Source: Gammaproteobacteria bacterium
GTDB taxonomy: Bacteria > Pseudomonadota > Gammaproteobacteria > HK1
DNA: 64,000 bases
Direction of reading: 5' to 3'
Assembly (NCBI GenBank): GCA_012103455.1
Contig: WLWT01000003.1
Span: 1,054,001-1,118,000, forward strand
Positions 55,054 through 63,887 of this stretch are shown here, piece after piece. Both the position numbers and the translations under genes were made by a program. Each line of letters starts with the position of its first letter. The first letter of the stretch is position 1. The notes under the pieces are model-generated. The model was not told the origin of the DNA. It saw only the letters and a program-made list of their open reading frames with translations, and did no database searches.

Positions 55054-56139
55054 ATGTCCATGGACTTCACCATCGATACCATTGCTCAGGCGGCCTGCCG
55101 GCCCAAGCCCACCGACGAGAGCCAATTGGGCTTCGGCAAGATCTATAGCGATCACATGTTCACCATGCGCTGGACCCCCGAAACCGGCTGGGTGGAGCCA
55201 CGGGTAAGGCTGTTCGAGAATTTGTCACTATCGCCAGCGGCGCTGGTATTGCACTACGGCCAAACCGTGTTCGAAGGATTGAAAGCCTACCGCAACCCGG
55301 CAGGCTCGGTGAATTTGTTCAGGGCAGCGGACAACGCCGCGCGCTTCGCCCGCTCCGCGCAGCGGCTGGACCTGCCGCCGGTGCCTGACGACATATTCCT
55401 GGAAGCATGTAAAACACTGATCGAACTGGACCACGAATGGATCCCGCGCTCCCACGGCACCTCGCTCTACATCCGCCCCACGATGATCGCCACCGAGCCC
55501 TATATCGGACTCAAGTCCTCATCGGAGGTCTTGTTCTATGTCATCACCGGGCCGGTGGGGGCCTATTACCCGGAGGGGTTCAGCCCGGTGAGGATTACGG
55601 TCTGCGAAGGCTATTCCCGCGCCGGCCCCGGTGGCTTGGGGTCGGCCAAGACGGCTGCGAACTACGCCGCCAGCTTGCGCGCGGAGAAAGAAGCCATCAA
55701 AGCAGGCTTTACCCAGGTGTTGTGGCTGGATGCATCGAGGCGGCGTTACGTCGAAGAGGTCGGTTCGATGAATATCTTGTTCAAAATCGACGGCACGGTG
55801 GTTACGCCGCCTTCCGGCGACACCATCTTGGCGGGGATCACCAAAGACTCCGTGCTGGAATTGCTGCGCAGCTGGGAGGTGGCGGTGGAGGAGCGCCGGC
55901 TGACCATCGACGATGTGTTGAGCGCCCATCAAAACGGCCAGTTGGAAGAGGTATTCGGCGCCGGTACCGCCGCGGTGATCTCGCCGGTGGGACAACTCGC
56001 TTACAACGACAAAACCTACAGCATCGGCAACGGCGAAGCGGGACCCGTGGCGCTCGAATTATTCGATGAACTCATGGGCATCCAATACGGACAGCGCCCC
56101 GATCCATTCGGCTGGATTACTAAAGTAGATATCGCCTAA
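55054..56139 (+). CDS. ilvE: branched-chain amino acid aminotransferase
   Basis: About 361 aa, PLP-dependent class IV aminotransferase for Leu, Ile and Val. LHYGQTVFEGLKAYRNPAG is the substrate/cofactor segment near residue 70. SLYIRPTMIATEPYIG follows, and the PLP Lys is in GGLGSAKTAANYAASL. VEEVGSMNILFKIDG and PPSGDTILAGITKDSVLEL are family hallmarks. The length fits the longer group (about 360 aa). A TTG six bases upstream is an alternative start. A TPP-dependent enzyme follows 46 bp downstream, so branched-chain metabolism is a plausible theme. Confidence 0.92.
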   Translation: MSMDFTIDTIAQAACRPKPTDESQLGFGKIYSDHMFTMRWTPETGWVEPRVRLFENLSLSPAALVLHYGQTVFEGLKAYRNPAGSVNLFRAADNAARFARSAQRLDLPPVPDDIFLEACKTLIELDHEWIPRSHGTSLYIRPTMIATEPYIGLKSSSEVLFYVITGPVGAYYPEGFSPVRITVCEGYSRAGPGGLGSAKTAANYAASLRAEKEAIKAGFTQVLWLDASRRRYVEEVGSMNILFKIDGTVVTPPSGDTILAGITKDSVLELLRSWEVAVEERRLTIDDVLSAHQNGQLEEVFGAGTAAVISPVGQLAYNDKTYSIGNGEAGPVALELFDELMGIQYGQRPDPFGWITKVDIA

Positions 56140-56185
56140 GGTCCATAAAAGCCTGAGGTCCATAAAAGAGTCGGGAGCGCGCACA

Positions 56186-57862
56186 GTGGGTGAATTGTTC
56201 TCGGGACGGCAGATTGTTCTGGACACTTTTACCGCCGCCGGTATCGAGTTTCTATTCGGCAATCCCGGCACCACCGAGCTGCCGCTCATCGAAGCGCTGC
56301 CCGACTATCCGAACATCCGCTACATCATGGCCCTGCAAGAGGCGATCGCAGTATCCATGGCGGATGCGTATGCCCAGGTGAGCGGCAAGGTGGCGGTGGC
56401 CAACTTGCATGTGGGCCCGGGTCTGGGTAACGCCATCGGCTCGTTATATAACGCCTGGGAGGGGCAGAGCTCTTTGCTCGTTACGGCGGGACAGCAAAAC
56501 ACCCGTTATCGCCTGCGCGAACCCGTGCTGTGGCACGATTTGGTGGCCATGGCGGGACCGGTGACCAAATGGAGCGTGCAGGCGGAATCGGCCCATGAGT
56601 TACCCGATATCATGCACCGGGCCATTAAGATTGCCCGCGAACCACCTACCGGCCCGGTGTTCGTGGCCCTACCGCTCAATGTGATGATCGAGCAAACGCA
56701 CCACGCGCCTATTCCTCCATCGACTATCTTCACGCGCTCGGTACCCGATGCCGAGGGTATCGCGCTCGCCGCCCGGATGTTGATGGCGGCGCAGCGTCCG
56801 CTCATCTTCTGCGGCGACAAGGTAGCCCGGGCGGGGGCGGTCGATGAGTTAGTGGCTTTGGCGCAGGCCATCGGCGCTTCAGTGCATGGCGAAATACTGC
56901 CCGCGCACTTAAGCTTCCCCAATCAGCATCCTTGTTTTTCCACCCGTGGCGCGGGCGATTACGCTCAGATCCGTTCACTGACCGCAGATGCGGATCTCAT
57001 CGTGTTGGTGGGCGGTGAGTTTTTCGAGGAAGTCTGGTACGTCGATACAGCGCCGTTTCCCGATGGCGCCAAGGTCATTCAGATCGATCACGGCGCGCGC
57101 AACCTAGGGCGCAACCACCGCCTGGATTGTGGCTTATTAGGCGACCCCAAGCTTTCGCTGCAAGCGCTGCTGGCGGCCCTGTCCGAGCGTTCCGATGCCG
57201 CCCACAGAAGCGCCGCCGCTGACCGAATGGAGAGGTTACGGGCACGTAAAGAGAAAGAACACACCTCCCAGCGCTCGCGCATAGAGCGCACCCAAGGCAA
57301 TCAACCCATGTCCACCGCCAAGCTCATGGACGAGATCGCCAAGGCCCTACCCGCCGGCACGGCGCTCGCGCGCGAAGCGATCACGGCGGATAATGACATC
57401 AACCGCACCCTGGATTTCAAGTCCGCAGGCGATTATCTGGGCTCCCGTGGCGGTGGCATCGGCCAGGGTTTACCGAGTGCTATTGGGATGAAGCTGGCCT
57501 ATCCCTACAGGCCCGTGCTCTGTATATCCGGCGACGGCTCATCGCTCTATACCATTCAAGCCCTATGGAGCGCGGCGCACCACAAGATCCCCGTGGTCTT
57601 CGTCATTTTGAACAATCAGGTGTACCGCGTGCTCAAGTACAACATGAACCGGTACCGCACGGAGGCCGGGATCACGCACAGGCAAGGTTATCCGCATCTG
57701 GATCTGAGCGATCCCGCCATGGATTTCGTAGCCCTGGCCCGGGGCTTTGGACTGACAGCGGAGCGTATCGTCGAGCCTGGTGAGGTGAGCGCGGCCATCA
57801 CCCGCGCCTTCGCTAGCGGCGAGCCTTATCTTTTGGATGTGGCGGTAGACGGCAAGGTCTGA
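56186..57862 (+). CDS. thiamine-diphosphate-dependent enzyme (acetolactate synthase/benzoylformate decarboxylase-like)
   Basis: A 558-aa ThDP enzyme. N-terminal PYR domain with FLFGNPGTTELPLIEAL and the conserved Glu in ALQEAIAVSMADAYAQVSG. Central domain. C-terminal ThDP/Mg motif CISGDGSSLYTIQALW then NNQVY. It starts at GTG 56186 with weak SD support. It differs from the ThDP gene at 5.3-6.9 kb. NPGTTELP with GPGLGNAIGS resembles benzoylformate decarboxylase and related 2-keto acid decarboxylases more than biosynthetic AHAS. Downstream of ilvE, so a 2-keto acid product of transamination is a plausible substrate (inference). Confidence 0.85.
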   Translation: MGELFSGRQIVLDTFTAAGIEFLFGNPGTTELPLIEALPDYPNIRYIMALQEAIAVSMADAYAQVSGKVAVANLHVGPGLGNAIGSLYNAWEGQSSLLVTAGQQNTRYRLREPVLWHDLVAMAGPVTKWSVQAESAHELPDIMHRAIKIAREPPTGPVFVALPLNVMIEQTHHAPIPPSTIFTRSVPDAEGIALAARMLMAAQRPLIFCGDKVARAGAVDELVALAQAIGASVHGEILPAHLSFPNQHPCFSTRGAGDYAQIRSLTADADLIVLVGGEFFEEVWYVDTAPFPDGAKVIQIDHGARNLGRNHRLDCGLLGDPKLSLQALLAALSERSDAAHRSAAADRMERLRARKEKEHTSQRSRIERTQGNQPMSTAKLMDEIAKALPAGTALAREAITADNDINRTLDFKSAGDYLGSRGGGIGQGLPSAIGMKLAYPYRPVLCISGDGSSLYTIQALWSAAHHKIPVVFVILNNQVYRVLKYNMNRYRTEAGITHRQGYPHLDLSDPAMDFVALARGFGLTAERIVEPGEVSAAITRAFASGEPYLLDVAVDGKV

Positions 57863-57883
57863 GACCCAGCCCATGTTTAGGGC

Positions 57884-58906
57884 CTATGCGGCCCGCGCAG
57901 CGCCATGCCGGCGCCTGTAGGTCAAGCCCCACTCGCGCGTGCCGGCGTAGATAGGCGGCAGCGGACGCCCATTCGGTAGCGTCAGCCACAAGCGGTGCAT
58001 GCAGCGCGGGCGCGCCGGATCGGTGTCCACGTATTGGGTGCGGGCGTGAAAGCACGAGTAATTATTGGCCAATAACAGCTCCCCTGGCGCCAGTTTGAAA
58101 GACAACGCCAGTTTCGGCTCCGCTGCAATCTCATCTAACCAATCGAGTGCCGCTAGTTGCGCCGCCGACAGACGGGGCACGTCATCAAAGCGCTGCGCCA
58201 ACTCGATATAGCGGCGTTTATACAGCGCACTCATATAGCCGCCGTGATAGATGAAGATCGGCACGGATTGGACTTTTTGCTCCCACGGATGTTGGGCCCG
58301 CGAGTCGAAGTGAAACGGCTCTTGCAGCACCGACGCTAAGTCGGGATAGCGCCGCACCAACTCATTGAATACGCTGGTGGAGCTGACCAAGCGGGATGTT
58401 CCACCCGTGTCGCTTTGGCGCACACACATGAGGGCGAAGATATCTGCCCCATCAGTGTGGAATTCCAGTTCATTGTTGGTCTGAAAACCACGCACGTTGT
58501 CCGTGCCGTCCACCGATTGTCCGGTGTCCGTCACTACGTGCAGCAGATTACCGGCCTTGTCTTGCGGCTCCGGTTCCCCTAGGTATTGACCAATACCCCA
58601 AAGCATGACCAGATTGGCGGCGTCATCGAAGTGCTGCACCGGCAAGCCGCTCAATAATTGAAAACCACGGCCACCTTCCAACTGCCCGCGTAAACCTTCG
58701 AGTTTCGCACCCAGAGTTGGCAAGACGAAATCGGCGCGGGATAATTCCGTCGCCGGTTTGCCGCTTGCCACCGCACTCTTAACCACTTCTCTCAACTCGT
58801 CCCTGGCCGTATCGTCGAGCGTCATACGCCAGTTCGGATCGCCGGCCAATGCCTCGCTGGTCCACGCGGCGGGTGTGGTCAAAGGGTGCAAGAGTGCGCT
58901 GCTCAT
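57884..58906 (-). CDS. TauD/TfdA-family Fe(II)/2-oxoglutarate dioxygenase
   Basis: A 340-aa non-heme iron oxygenase. The metal-binding His-x-Asp is in ELEFHTDGADIFALMC (near residue 170), the distal His in NYSCFHARTQYVDTDP, and the 2-oxoglutarate Arg in RCMHRLWLTLPNGRP. The family hydroxylates diverse small acids. The gene is convergent with the TPP gene (22 bp between stops) and next to a MITE insertion at its 5' side. Substrate not assigned. Confidence 0.85.
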   Translation of the reverse strand: MSSALLHPLTTPAAWTSEALAGDPNWRMTLDDTARDELREVVKSAVASGKPATELSRADFVLPTLGAKLEGLRGQLEGGRGFQLLSGLPVQHFDDAANLVMLWGIGQYLGEPEPQDKAGNLLHVVTDTGQSVDGTDNVRGFQTNNELEFHTDGADIFALMCVRQSDTGGTSRLVSSTSVFNELVRRYPDLASVLQEPFHFDSRAQHPWEQKVQSVPIFIYHGGYMSALYKRRYIELAQRFDDVPRLSAAQLAALDWLDEIAAEPKLALSFKLAPGELLLANNYSCFHARTQYVDTDPARPRCMHRLWLTLPNGRPLPPIYAGTREWGLTYRRRHGAARAA

Positions 58907-59009
58907 GGAGGCGATCCTGGGTTGCTAATCGAAAGCTCAGTTTGGCCAGAGGTTAACACGTGGGCGAAACAGGCGAGACCTGCACACCGGCGGGCGCTCT
59001 ATGTATTGA

Positions 59010-59149
59010 GGGCACCTCTAAAAACGCACTTTTTCCGCGATTGCGGCGTCAGCGCCGTGCTCGAATCCTCAGGTATCACCTATACACTGCGGTGGTGCGC
59101 GCGGTGCTTCCTTGCACTCACGAAACAATGACTATTTTTAGAGGCGCCC
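59010..59149. mobile_element. MITE-like element, copy 2 (140 bp) with 4-bp target duplication
   Basis: Terminal inverted repeats: GGGCACCTCTAAAAA at 59010 and its near-complement TTTTTAGAGGCGCCC ending at 59149 (one mismatch in 15). Flanked by TTGA on both sides (59006-59009 and 59150-59153). Inverted copy of the element at 51736-51876. It sits between the dioxygenase gene and asd, 43 bp before the latter, and may carry or disrupt a promoter. Confidence 0.85.
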
Positions 59150-59192
59150 TTGAGTCCTGTGTATTGAGTTAAGTCAACAAGTGAGCATTGTT

Positions 59193-60221
59193 ATGAAAAA
59201 GTTCGACAGACCCCACGTCGCAATTGTTGGCGCAACCGGTGCGGTCGGCACGACGATGCTCTCTATCCTGGAAGAACGCAACTTCCCGGCCGCGAGCCTG
59301 CGTCTGATCGCATCGGCTAGATCGGCAGGCAAAACGGTGTCTACCCAATGGGGTGATATCACTATCGAGGATCTGGCGACGGCGGACCCCTGCGGCATCG
59401 ACATCGCGTTATTCTCCGCTGGCGGTGATCGCTCCAGGGCATTTGCCCCTGAATTCGCCGCCGCCGGTGCTACCGTCATCGATAACTCATCGGCGTTCCG
59501 TATGGATGCGAACGTGCCCTTGGTGGTGGCCAATGTGAACGACGCCGCCATTGAGGAACACCTGGGGATAATCGCCAATCCGAACTGCACCACTATGGCC
59601 TTGATGATGGCCGCGGGGCCACTGCACCGGGCCGCCGGCCTTCGCAGCATGATCGCCACCTCATACCAGAGCGTGTCGGGTTCCGGTCAAACCGGCATGG
59701 CCCAATTGGCCGCAGAAGTCGATCACTTCAACGCCAACCGCGATGGGCTGGCGGTGGGCGATTGGACCGCGCCGGGTGGTGAGGTCTACGCCCGCCCCAT
59801 CGCCTACAACGTATTGCCGCTGGCCGGTTCGATTACCGCAGCGGGTTACACCGACGAAGAGTGGAAACTGGTCCATGAGACCCGCAAGATTTTGGGCCGG
59901 GATTCCATCCGCGTCGAACCCACCTGCGTGCGGGTGCCGGTGATGGTGGGTCACGGCATCGCCGCCACCATGTGGTTCGACCGGGATATGGATGTAGAAG
60001 AGGCAGCCCAAGCACTACGCGAGACGCACGGCGCCCAATTGTGGGACGACGGCAAAGTGCCAACGCCACTGGACTCAGCCGGTATTGACGACGTGCTGAT
60101 CGGCAGGTTGCGCCGCTCGGTGGGCCATCCAGGGGGCATCAGCTTATTCGCCATCGGCGACAACTTGCGTAAAGGCGCCGCTCTCAATGCGGTGGAGTTA
60201 GGAGAGCGGTTACTCAATTGA
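59193..60221 (+). CDS. asd: aspartate-semialdehyde dehydrogenase
   Basis: About 342 aa; reduces aspartyl phosphate to aspartate semialdehyde for Lys, Thr, Met and cell-wall precursor synthesis. NADP fold VAIVGATGAVGTTMLSIL at the N-terminus. Catalytic Cys in IIANPNCTTMALMMA (C about 128). Active-site His in RVPVMVGHGIAATMW. The length and VSGSGQTGMAQL loop fit the bacterial enzyme with a full set of motifs. The ATG at 59193 is preferred; GTG at 59181 is an alternative. A MITE lies just upstream, so expression may start within or just after it. Confidence 0.92.
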   Translation: MKKFDRPHVAIVGATGAVGTTMLSILEERNFPAASLRLIASARSAGKTVSTQWGDITIEDLATADPCGIDIALFSAGGDRSRAFAPEFAAAGATVIDNSSAFRMDANVPLVVANVNDAAIEEHLGIIANPNCTTMALMMAAGPLHRAAGLRSMIATSYQSVSGSGQTGMAQLAAEVDHFNANRDGLAVGDWTAPGGEVYARPIAYNVLPLAGSITAAGYTDEEWKLVHETRKILGRDSIRVEPTCVRVPVMVGHGIAATMWFDRDMDVEEAAQALRETHGAQLWDDGKVPTPLDSAGIDDVLIGRLRRSVGHPGGISLFAIGDNLRKGAALNAVELGERLLN

Positions 60222-60309
60222 CGGTGTTTTGAACGTCGAATCTTGAACAATGGGCGTCGCGGCAGTGGGAGTACGCCACACTTCGGCTGTGGTGTAATAG
60301 TGGTGCTGT

Positions 60310-60540
60310 ATGGGAGAGAGCACCGTTTCGTTTGAGCGGTGACGCCGAAGGAGCAACGACCCCAGAAACTCTCAGGCACCCGAACCATGCAGACCTGCGG
60401 ACTGGATATCCGCCTGGTGAATCTGGAGAGAGGCGCGCCCTCAGTGGTATTAGGTAAGCGCCCGCCGAAGGAGAAAACCGTTCACTTCGAGCCGCTCGTT
60501 ATGAACGGATAAGCTCTCAGGCACCCTGACAGATGGGGAC
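60310..60540 (+). promoter_or_regulatory. tandem glycine riboswitch
   Basis: Two consecutive gcvT-type aptamers. Aptamer 1: GGGAGAGAGCACCG, GACGCCGAAGGAGCAAC, AAACTCTCAGGCACCC, then the GGACTGGA closing part. Aptamer 2: TCTGGAGAGAGGCGC, CCGCCGAAGGAGAAAA, AAGCTCTCAGGCACCC, closing with CAGATGGGGA. The linker is short, as in cooperative tandem glycine aptamers. It ends 65 bp before the DadA-like start, so glycine should control expression of that oxidase, usually as an ON switch for glycine breakdown. The hairpin near 60275-60293 just upstream is unassigned. Confidence 0.92.
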
Positions 60541-60604
60541 ATGGGCCCACCTTCAATGCGGTGGACACCTCAGTTCCAACGATCATCAGTACAGGGTGCT
60601 CATC

Positions 60605-61858
60605 ATGCGTGTTGCCGTTCTTGGTGCCGGGATCACCGGCGTGACCACTGCGTTCGCTCTTCTTGAAAAAGGCTTGGATGTCACGGTATTCGATGCCAAC
60701 CGTTATCCTGCCATGGATACTTCATTTGCCAATGGCGGCCAGCTCTCCGCCTCTAACGCCGAGGTGTGGAATCACGCCGGTACCATCGCTAAAGGGCTGA
60801 CGTGGCTGTTCAAGCGCGATGCCCCTCTTTCCATCAGCTTGCGTCCAAGCTGGCGCAAAATCGCCTGGCTGGCAGAATTTATCGCCAACGTGCCGAACTA
60901 CCGCCAGCACACCATCGCCACCGCCCGCATGGCGGTGGAGGCTAGAGAACACCTGTTGCACATGGCTGCCTGCGCTGGCGTCGATTTCGATCTCGAACGC
61001 CGGGGCATACTGCATTTTTATCGCGACCGCAGCAGCTTTGAACACGCTCGAGCGGTCACGGAACTGTTGCGCGAAGGCGGTGTGGACCGGCGTCCAGTGA
61101 CCAATCAGGAGATCCACGCCATAGAGCCGGCGCTATCAGGGGATTTTTACGCTGGCTTTTATACCGCCTCGGATTTCTCCGGCGATATTCACAAGTTCTG
61201 CCGGGGGCTTGCGCAAACATGTGAGCGCCGTGGTGTCACGTTGCGGATGGAAACGCAGATCCATGGGCTGCGAACCGGCAGTGACGGCGTGAGTGTGTTG
61301 TCCGCCCGCGGTAGCGGCCAAGTAGAACCCGAGTATTTCGACGCGGCCGTCATATGCGCTGGCGTCGGCAGCCGCACGCTGGCTTCCATGGTGGGAGACA
61401 GGCTGCCCATCTATCCGGTCAAAGGCTACTCCATTACGGTACAGCTAACGGGTAATGAGGCACGCCATGGGGCGCCCACCGTCAGTCTCTTGGACGAGCA
61501 AACGAAGATCGTGGCGAGCCGTCTCGGACCCGATCGGTTCCGCGTGGCAGGAACGGCGGAACTCAATGGCGAGAACCGCGACATCCGCGCCGACCGGATA
61601 CAGTCTCTGTTGAACTGGGTGCGCGATCTCTTTCCCGCGATCAATACCGATCACGTGGTGCCGTGGGCGGGCCTGCGGCCAATGCTGCCGGGCATGATGC
61701 CCCGGATCGGACGCGGCGATGCGCCGGGGATTTTCTACAACACCGGGCACGGCCATCTAGGCTGGACCCTGTCCGCGGCGACCGCGCAGGCGGTAGCAGC
61801 CGCCGTGACCGCGGCATCCGCAGGAACGGCGCGGCGCGGCTGGCTCTGCCCGGTTTGA
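60605..61858 (+). CDS. FAD-dependent D-amino acid dehydrogenase (DadA-like / glycine oxidase-like)
   Basis: About 417 aa DAO-family flavoenzyme that deaminates D-amino acids or glycine. FAD fold VAVLGAGITGVTTAFALLEKG at the N-terminus with the acidic residue in VTVFDANRYPAMDTSFANGGQLS. DFSGDIHKFCRGLAQ and the C-terminal FYNTGHGHLGWTLSAATAQAV motif match DadA. Start ATG 60605 is placed after the riboswitch, with AGGGTG upstream. The glycine riboswitch strongly suggests glycine itself or a glycine-linked D-amino acid is the physiological signal. Confidence 0.88.
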   Translation: MRVAVLGAGITGVTTAFALLEKGLDVTVFDANRYPAMDTSFANGGQLSASNAEVWNHAGTIAKGLTWLFKRDAPLSISLRPSWRKIAWLAEFIANVPNYRQHTIATARMAVEAREHLLHMAACAGVDFDLERRGILHFYRDRSSFEHARAVTELLREGGVDRRPVTNQEIHAIEPALSGDFYAGFYTASDFSGDIHKFCRGLAQTCERRGVTLRMETQIHGLRTGSDGVSVLSARGSGQVEPEYFDAAVICAGVGSRTLASMVGDRLPIYPVKGYSITVQLTGNEARHGAPTVSLLDEQTKIVASRLGPDRFRVAGTAELNGENRDIRADRIQSLLNWVRDLFPAINTDHVVPWAGLRPMLPGMMPRIGRGDAPGIFYNTGHGHLGWTLSAATAQAVAAAVTAASAGTARRGWLCPV

Positions 61859-61910
61859 CCTGCGGGCCGGCGGCGCGCAGGCGCGCGGCGTGAAGGCTAC
61901 GAAATAAAGA

Positions 61911-63140
61911 TCATGCAATAGGAACCCCCGCGATATCGGCGACACCGGCGATTAGCTGGCGGATGTCTTCATCGTCGGTGAAATAACCGGGCGCTATCCT
62001 GATCGCGCCCTCGCGGGCCACGGTGCCACGGTCTTCGTGCACCAAAGGGGCGCAGTGCAGCCCAGCGCGTACACACACGTGGTGGTCGGCATCCAACATC
62101 TCGCCGGCCTGGGTAGCGGGAATACCGTCAATATTGATGGCCATGGTCGCCACCCGTGGACGGTCAGGGCGGGGGCCATACACGGTAACGCCGCGCATGG
62201 CGCCGAAGCATTCGATCAGGGTCCGGGTGTGGGCCAGCTCCTTGGCTTGTATATGAGCGAGCGCAAAGCGTGTGACTTCGCTGTGACTGTGGCCACTGCG
62301 ATCCGACACCCCCCGCTGCGCTTTGCCGAGTTCGGCGAACCAGTGCTGCGCCGCGTTGAGCCCGGCGATGCCCGGTACGTTGACGGTGCCCGCTTCCAGC
62401 CGGTGGGGGTAGTTCTCCGGCTGAAAAGGTTCGATGGAATCCACTCCAGTGCCGCCGAAGCGGTGCGGCCTGATCGCCACCCCCTCGGCCACGATCATGC
62501 CGCCAATACCCATGGGTCCGAAGAGCCCCTTGTGGCCGGTAAAAGCCAGCACGTCTATGTGCGCCCGCTCCATGTCAACGTCCAATACACCGGCCGTTTG
62601 CGCCGTATCCACCACGAAATAAGCATCCGTATCCGCCACCATAGCGCCGATGGCATCTATATCTTGTACTGCGCCTAGAACATTAGAGGCATGGGTGACG
62701 GTAACCATGCGGGTATTGGGCCGCAGCGCCGCCCGCAGCGCATCGGGATCCAAGTAACCTTGTTCGTCGGCTTCTAGCCAGGTCACTTCTACACCGTGGT
62801 CCCGCGCCAGATGATTGGCCGGGCGCACCACGGAATTGTGTTCAACACGGCTGGTGATCAGATGATCGCCCGGGCGCAATAAACCGAACAGCGCGATGTT
62901 GAGCGAATCGGTCACGTTCTGCGTGAACACGACCCGTTGCGGTGACCCTGAAAAGCCCAGAAAAGCTGCCAGAAGGCGGCGGGTCTCGCTGATCATCCGC
63001 TCCGCTTCCACCGCCAGCTCATGGCCTCCCCGCCCCGGATTGACGCCGAAGCGGCGCAAGAAGCGATCCATTTTTTGATACACCACTTCCGGCTTTGGCC
63101 ATGTGGTAGCGGCGTTGTCGAAATAATAATGCTCGCGCAT
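61911..63140 (-). CDS. class V aminotransferase: cysteine desulfurase / selenocysteine lyase-like
   Basis: About 409 aa PLP enzyme. HYYFDNAATTWPKPEVVYQKM and GVNPGRGGHELAVEAERM are the opening of the CsdB-like cysteine desulfurase subgroup. PLP Lys in LAFTGHKGLFGPMGIGG, catalytic Cys in VRAGLHCAPLVHED. Members of this subgroup are sometimes linked to selenium metabolism (recalled, not checked). The ATG at 63140 is preferred over the GTG at 63149 because GTGGGA precedes it. Downstream of an M50 protease in the same orientation; the pairing has no known logic. Confidence 0.85.
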   Translation of the reverse strand: MREHYYFDNAATTWPKPEVVYQKMDRFLRRFGVNPGRGGHELAVEAERMISETRRLLAAFLGFSGSPQRVVFTQNVTDSLNIALFGLLRPGDHLITSRVEHNSVVRPANHLARDHGVEVTWLEADEQGYLDPDALRAALRPNTRMVTVTHASNVLGAVQDIDAIGAMVADTDAYFVVDTAQTAGVLDVDMERAHIDVLAFTGHKGLFGPMGIGGMIVAEGVAIRPHRFGGTGVDSIEPFQPENYPHRLEAGTVNVPGIAGLNAAQHWFAELGKAQRGVSDRSGHSHSEVTRFALAHIQAKELAHTRTLIECFGAMRGVTVYGPRPDRPRVATMAINIDGIPATQAGEMLDADHHVCVRAGLHCAPLVHEDRGTVAREGAIRIAPGYFTDDEDIRQLIAGVADIAGVPIA

Positions 63141-63149
63141 CGATCCCAC

Positions 63150-63887
63150 TCAGTGATGTTTCGAGGTGCGTAAAGCCTGTAGAAAAATCCACAGGCCGGC
63201 AATCAAAATGGCGCTGGAACCGAGACCGACCACCGCCCCCCAGAACCAATAAGCGCCACCCAGTGCATCGGCGATCTGCGCCGTATCCGATAGCAACCGC
63301 CCGCCCGCGGTATGGGCGAATTCCATAAATAGATAATCGCTGTGGGAGAAGGCGCTGAGGCTGAGCTGCATCGCCAAAAACACCACCACCACCTGATTGG
63401 TAAACGGCGCGGCTTTATAAGCGACGAAGAAACACACTGCCGCCACCAGGCCGACAAAGACCAAGACGAACACGTTACCCACCACCAGTGCCACGGCCAG
63501 CAAACAACCCGCGCCGAAGATGTATAGCGCGGCCCGCGCGAGACCGGCGTGCCGGCCGATAACGAATAACAAGCCGGCCAGCACCGCGGGTCCTAGCAAT
63601 CCTCCCGCTGCGATCAGGGCGCGCTCGAAAGCGTTGGGCGCACCCCGGTGACGGGCGATGCCGGAACCGTCTGCCCACATGCGCAGATCTTCGAACTCGC
63701 TGCCCACGGCCATAGCCGCCAACCCGTGTCCCATCTCATGGGCAAACGTCGCCAGCAGCAGCAGAGGATAGAGCACATAATATCCAAAAGGGATGAAGTA
63801 AAGAGCGATGGTGGCGCCGGCGGCCAAGAGCAACGCTTTTTGCACCCGGCGCGCACGCGCTTCTCGGTCGAGAGGAAGTTCGCTCAC
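63150..63887 (-). CDS. M50-family membrane zinc metalloprotease
   Basis: A 245-aa membrane protein with about six helices. The zinc-binding HExxH is ATFAHEMGHGLAAMA (H50, E51, H54) within a hydrophobic stretch. Sequence between (FEDLRMWADGSGIARHRG) and a later glycine-rich GGLLGPAVLAGLLFVIG resemble the M50B-type peptidase-like fold. The start is GTG 63887, overlapping the upstream gene's stop (GTGA). The GTG of the next gene follows its stop immediately. The substrate is unknown; relatives process membrane-bound regulators. Confidence 0.75.
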   Translation of the reverse strand: MSELPLDREARARRVQKALLLAAGATIALYFIPFGYYVLYPLLLLATFAHEMGHGLAAMAVGSEFEDLRMWADGSGIARHRGAPNAFERALIAAGGLLGPAVLAGLLFVIGRHAGLARAALYIFGAGCLLAVALVVGNVFVLVFVGLVAAVCFFVAYKAAPFTNQVVVVFLAMQLSLSAFSHSDYLFMEFAHTAGGRLLSDTAQIADALGGAYWFWGAVVGLGSSAILIAGLWIFLQALRTSKHH

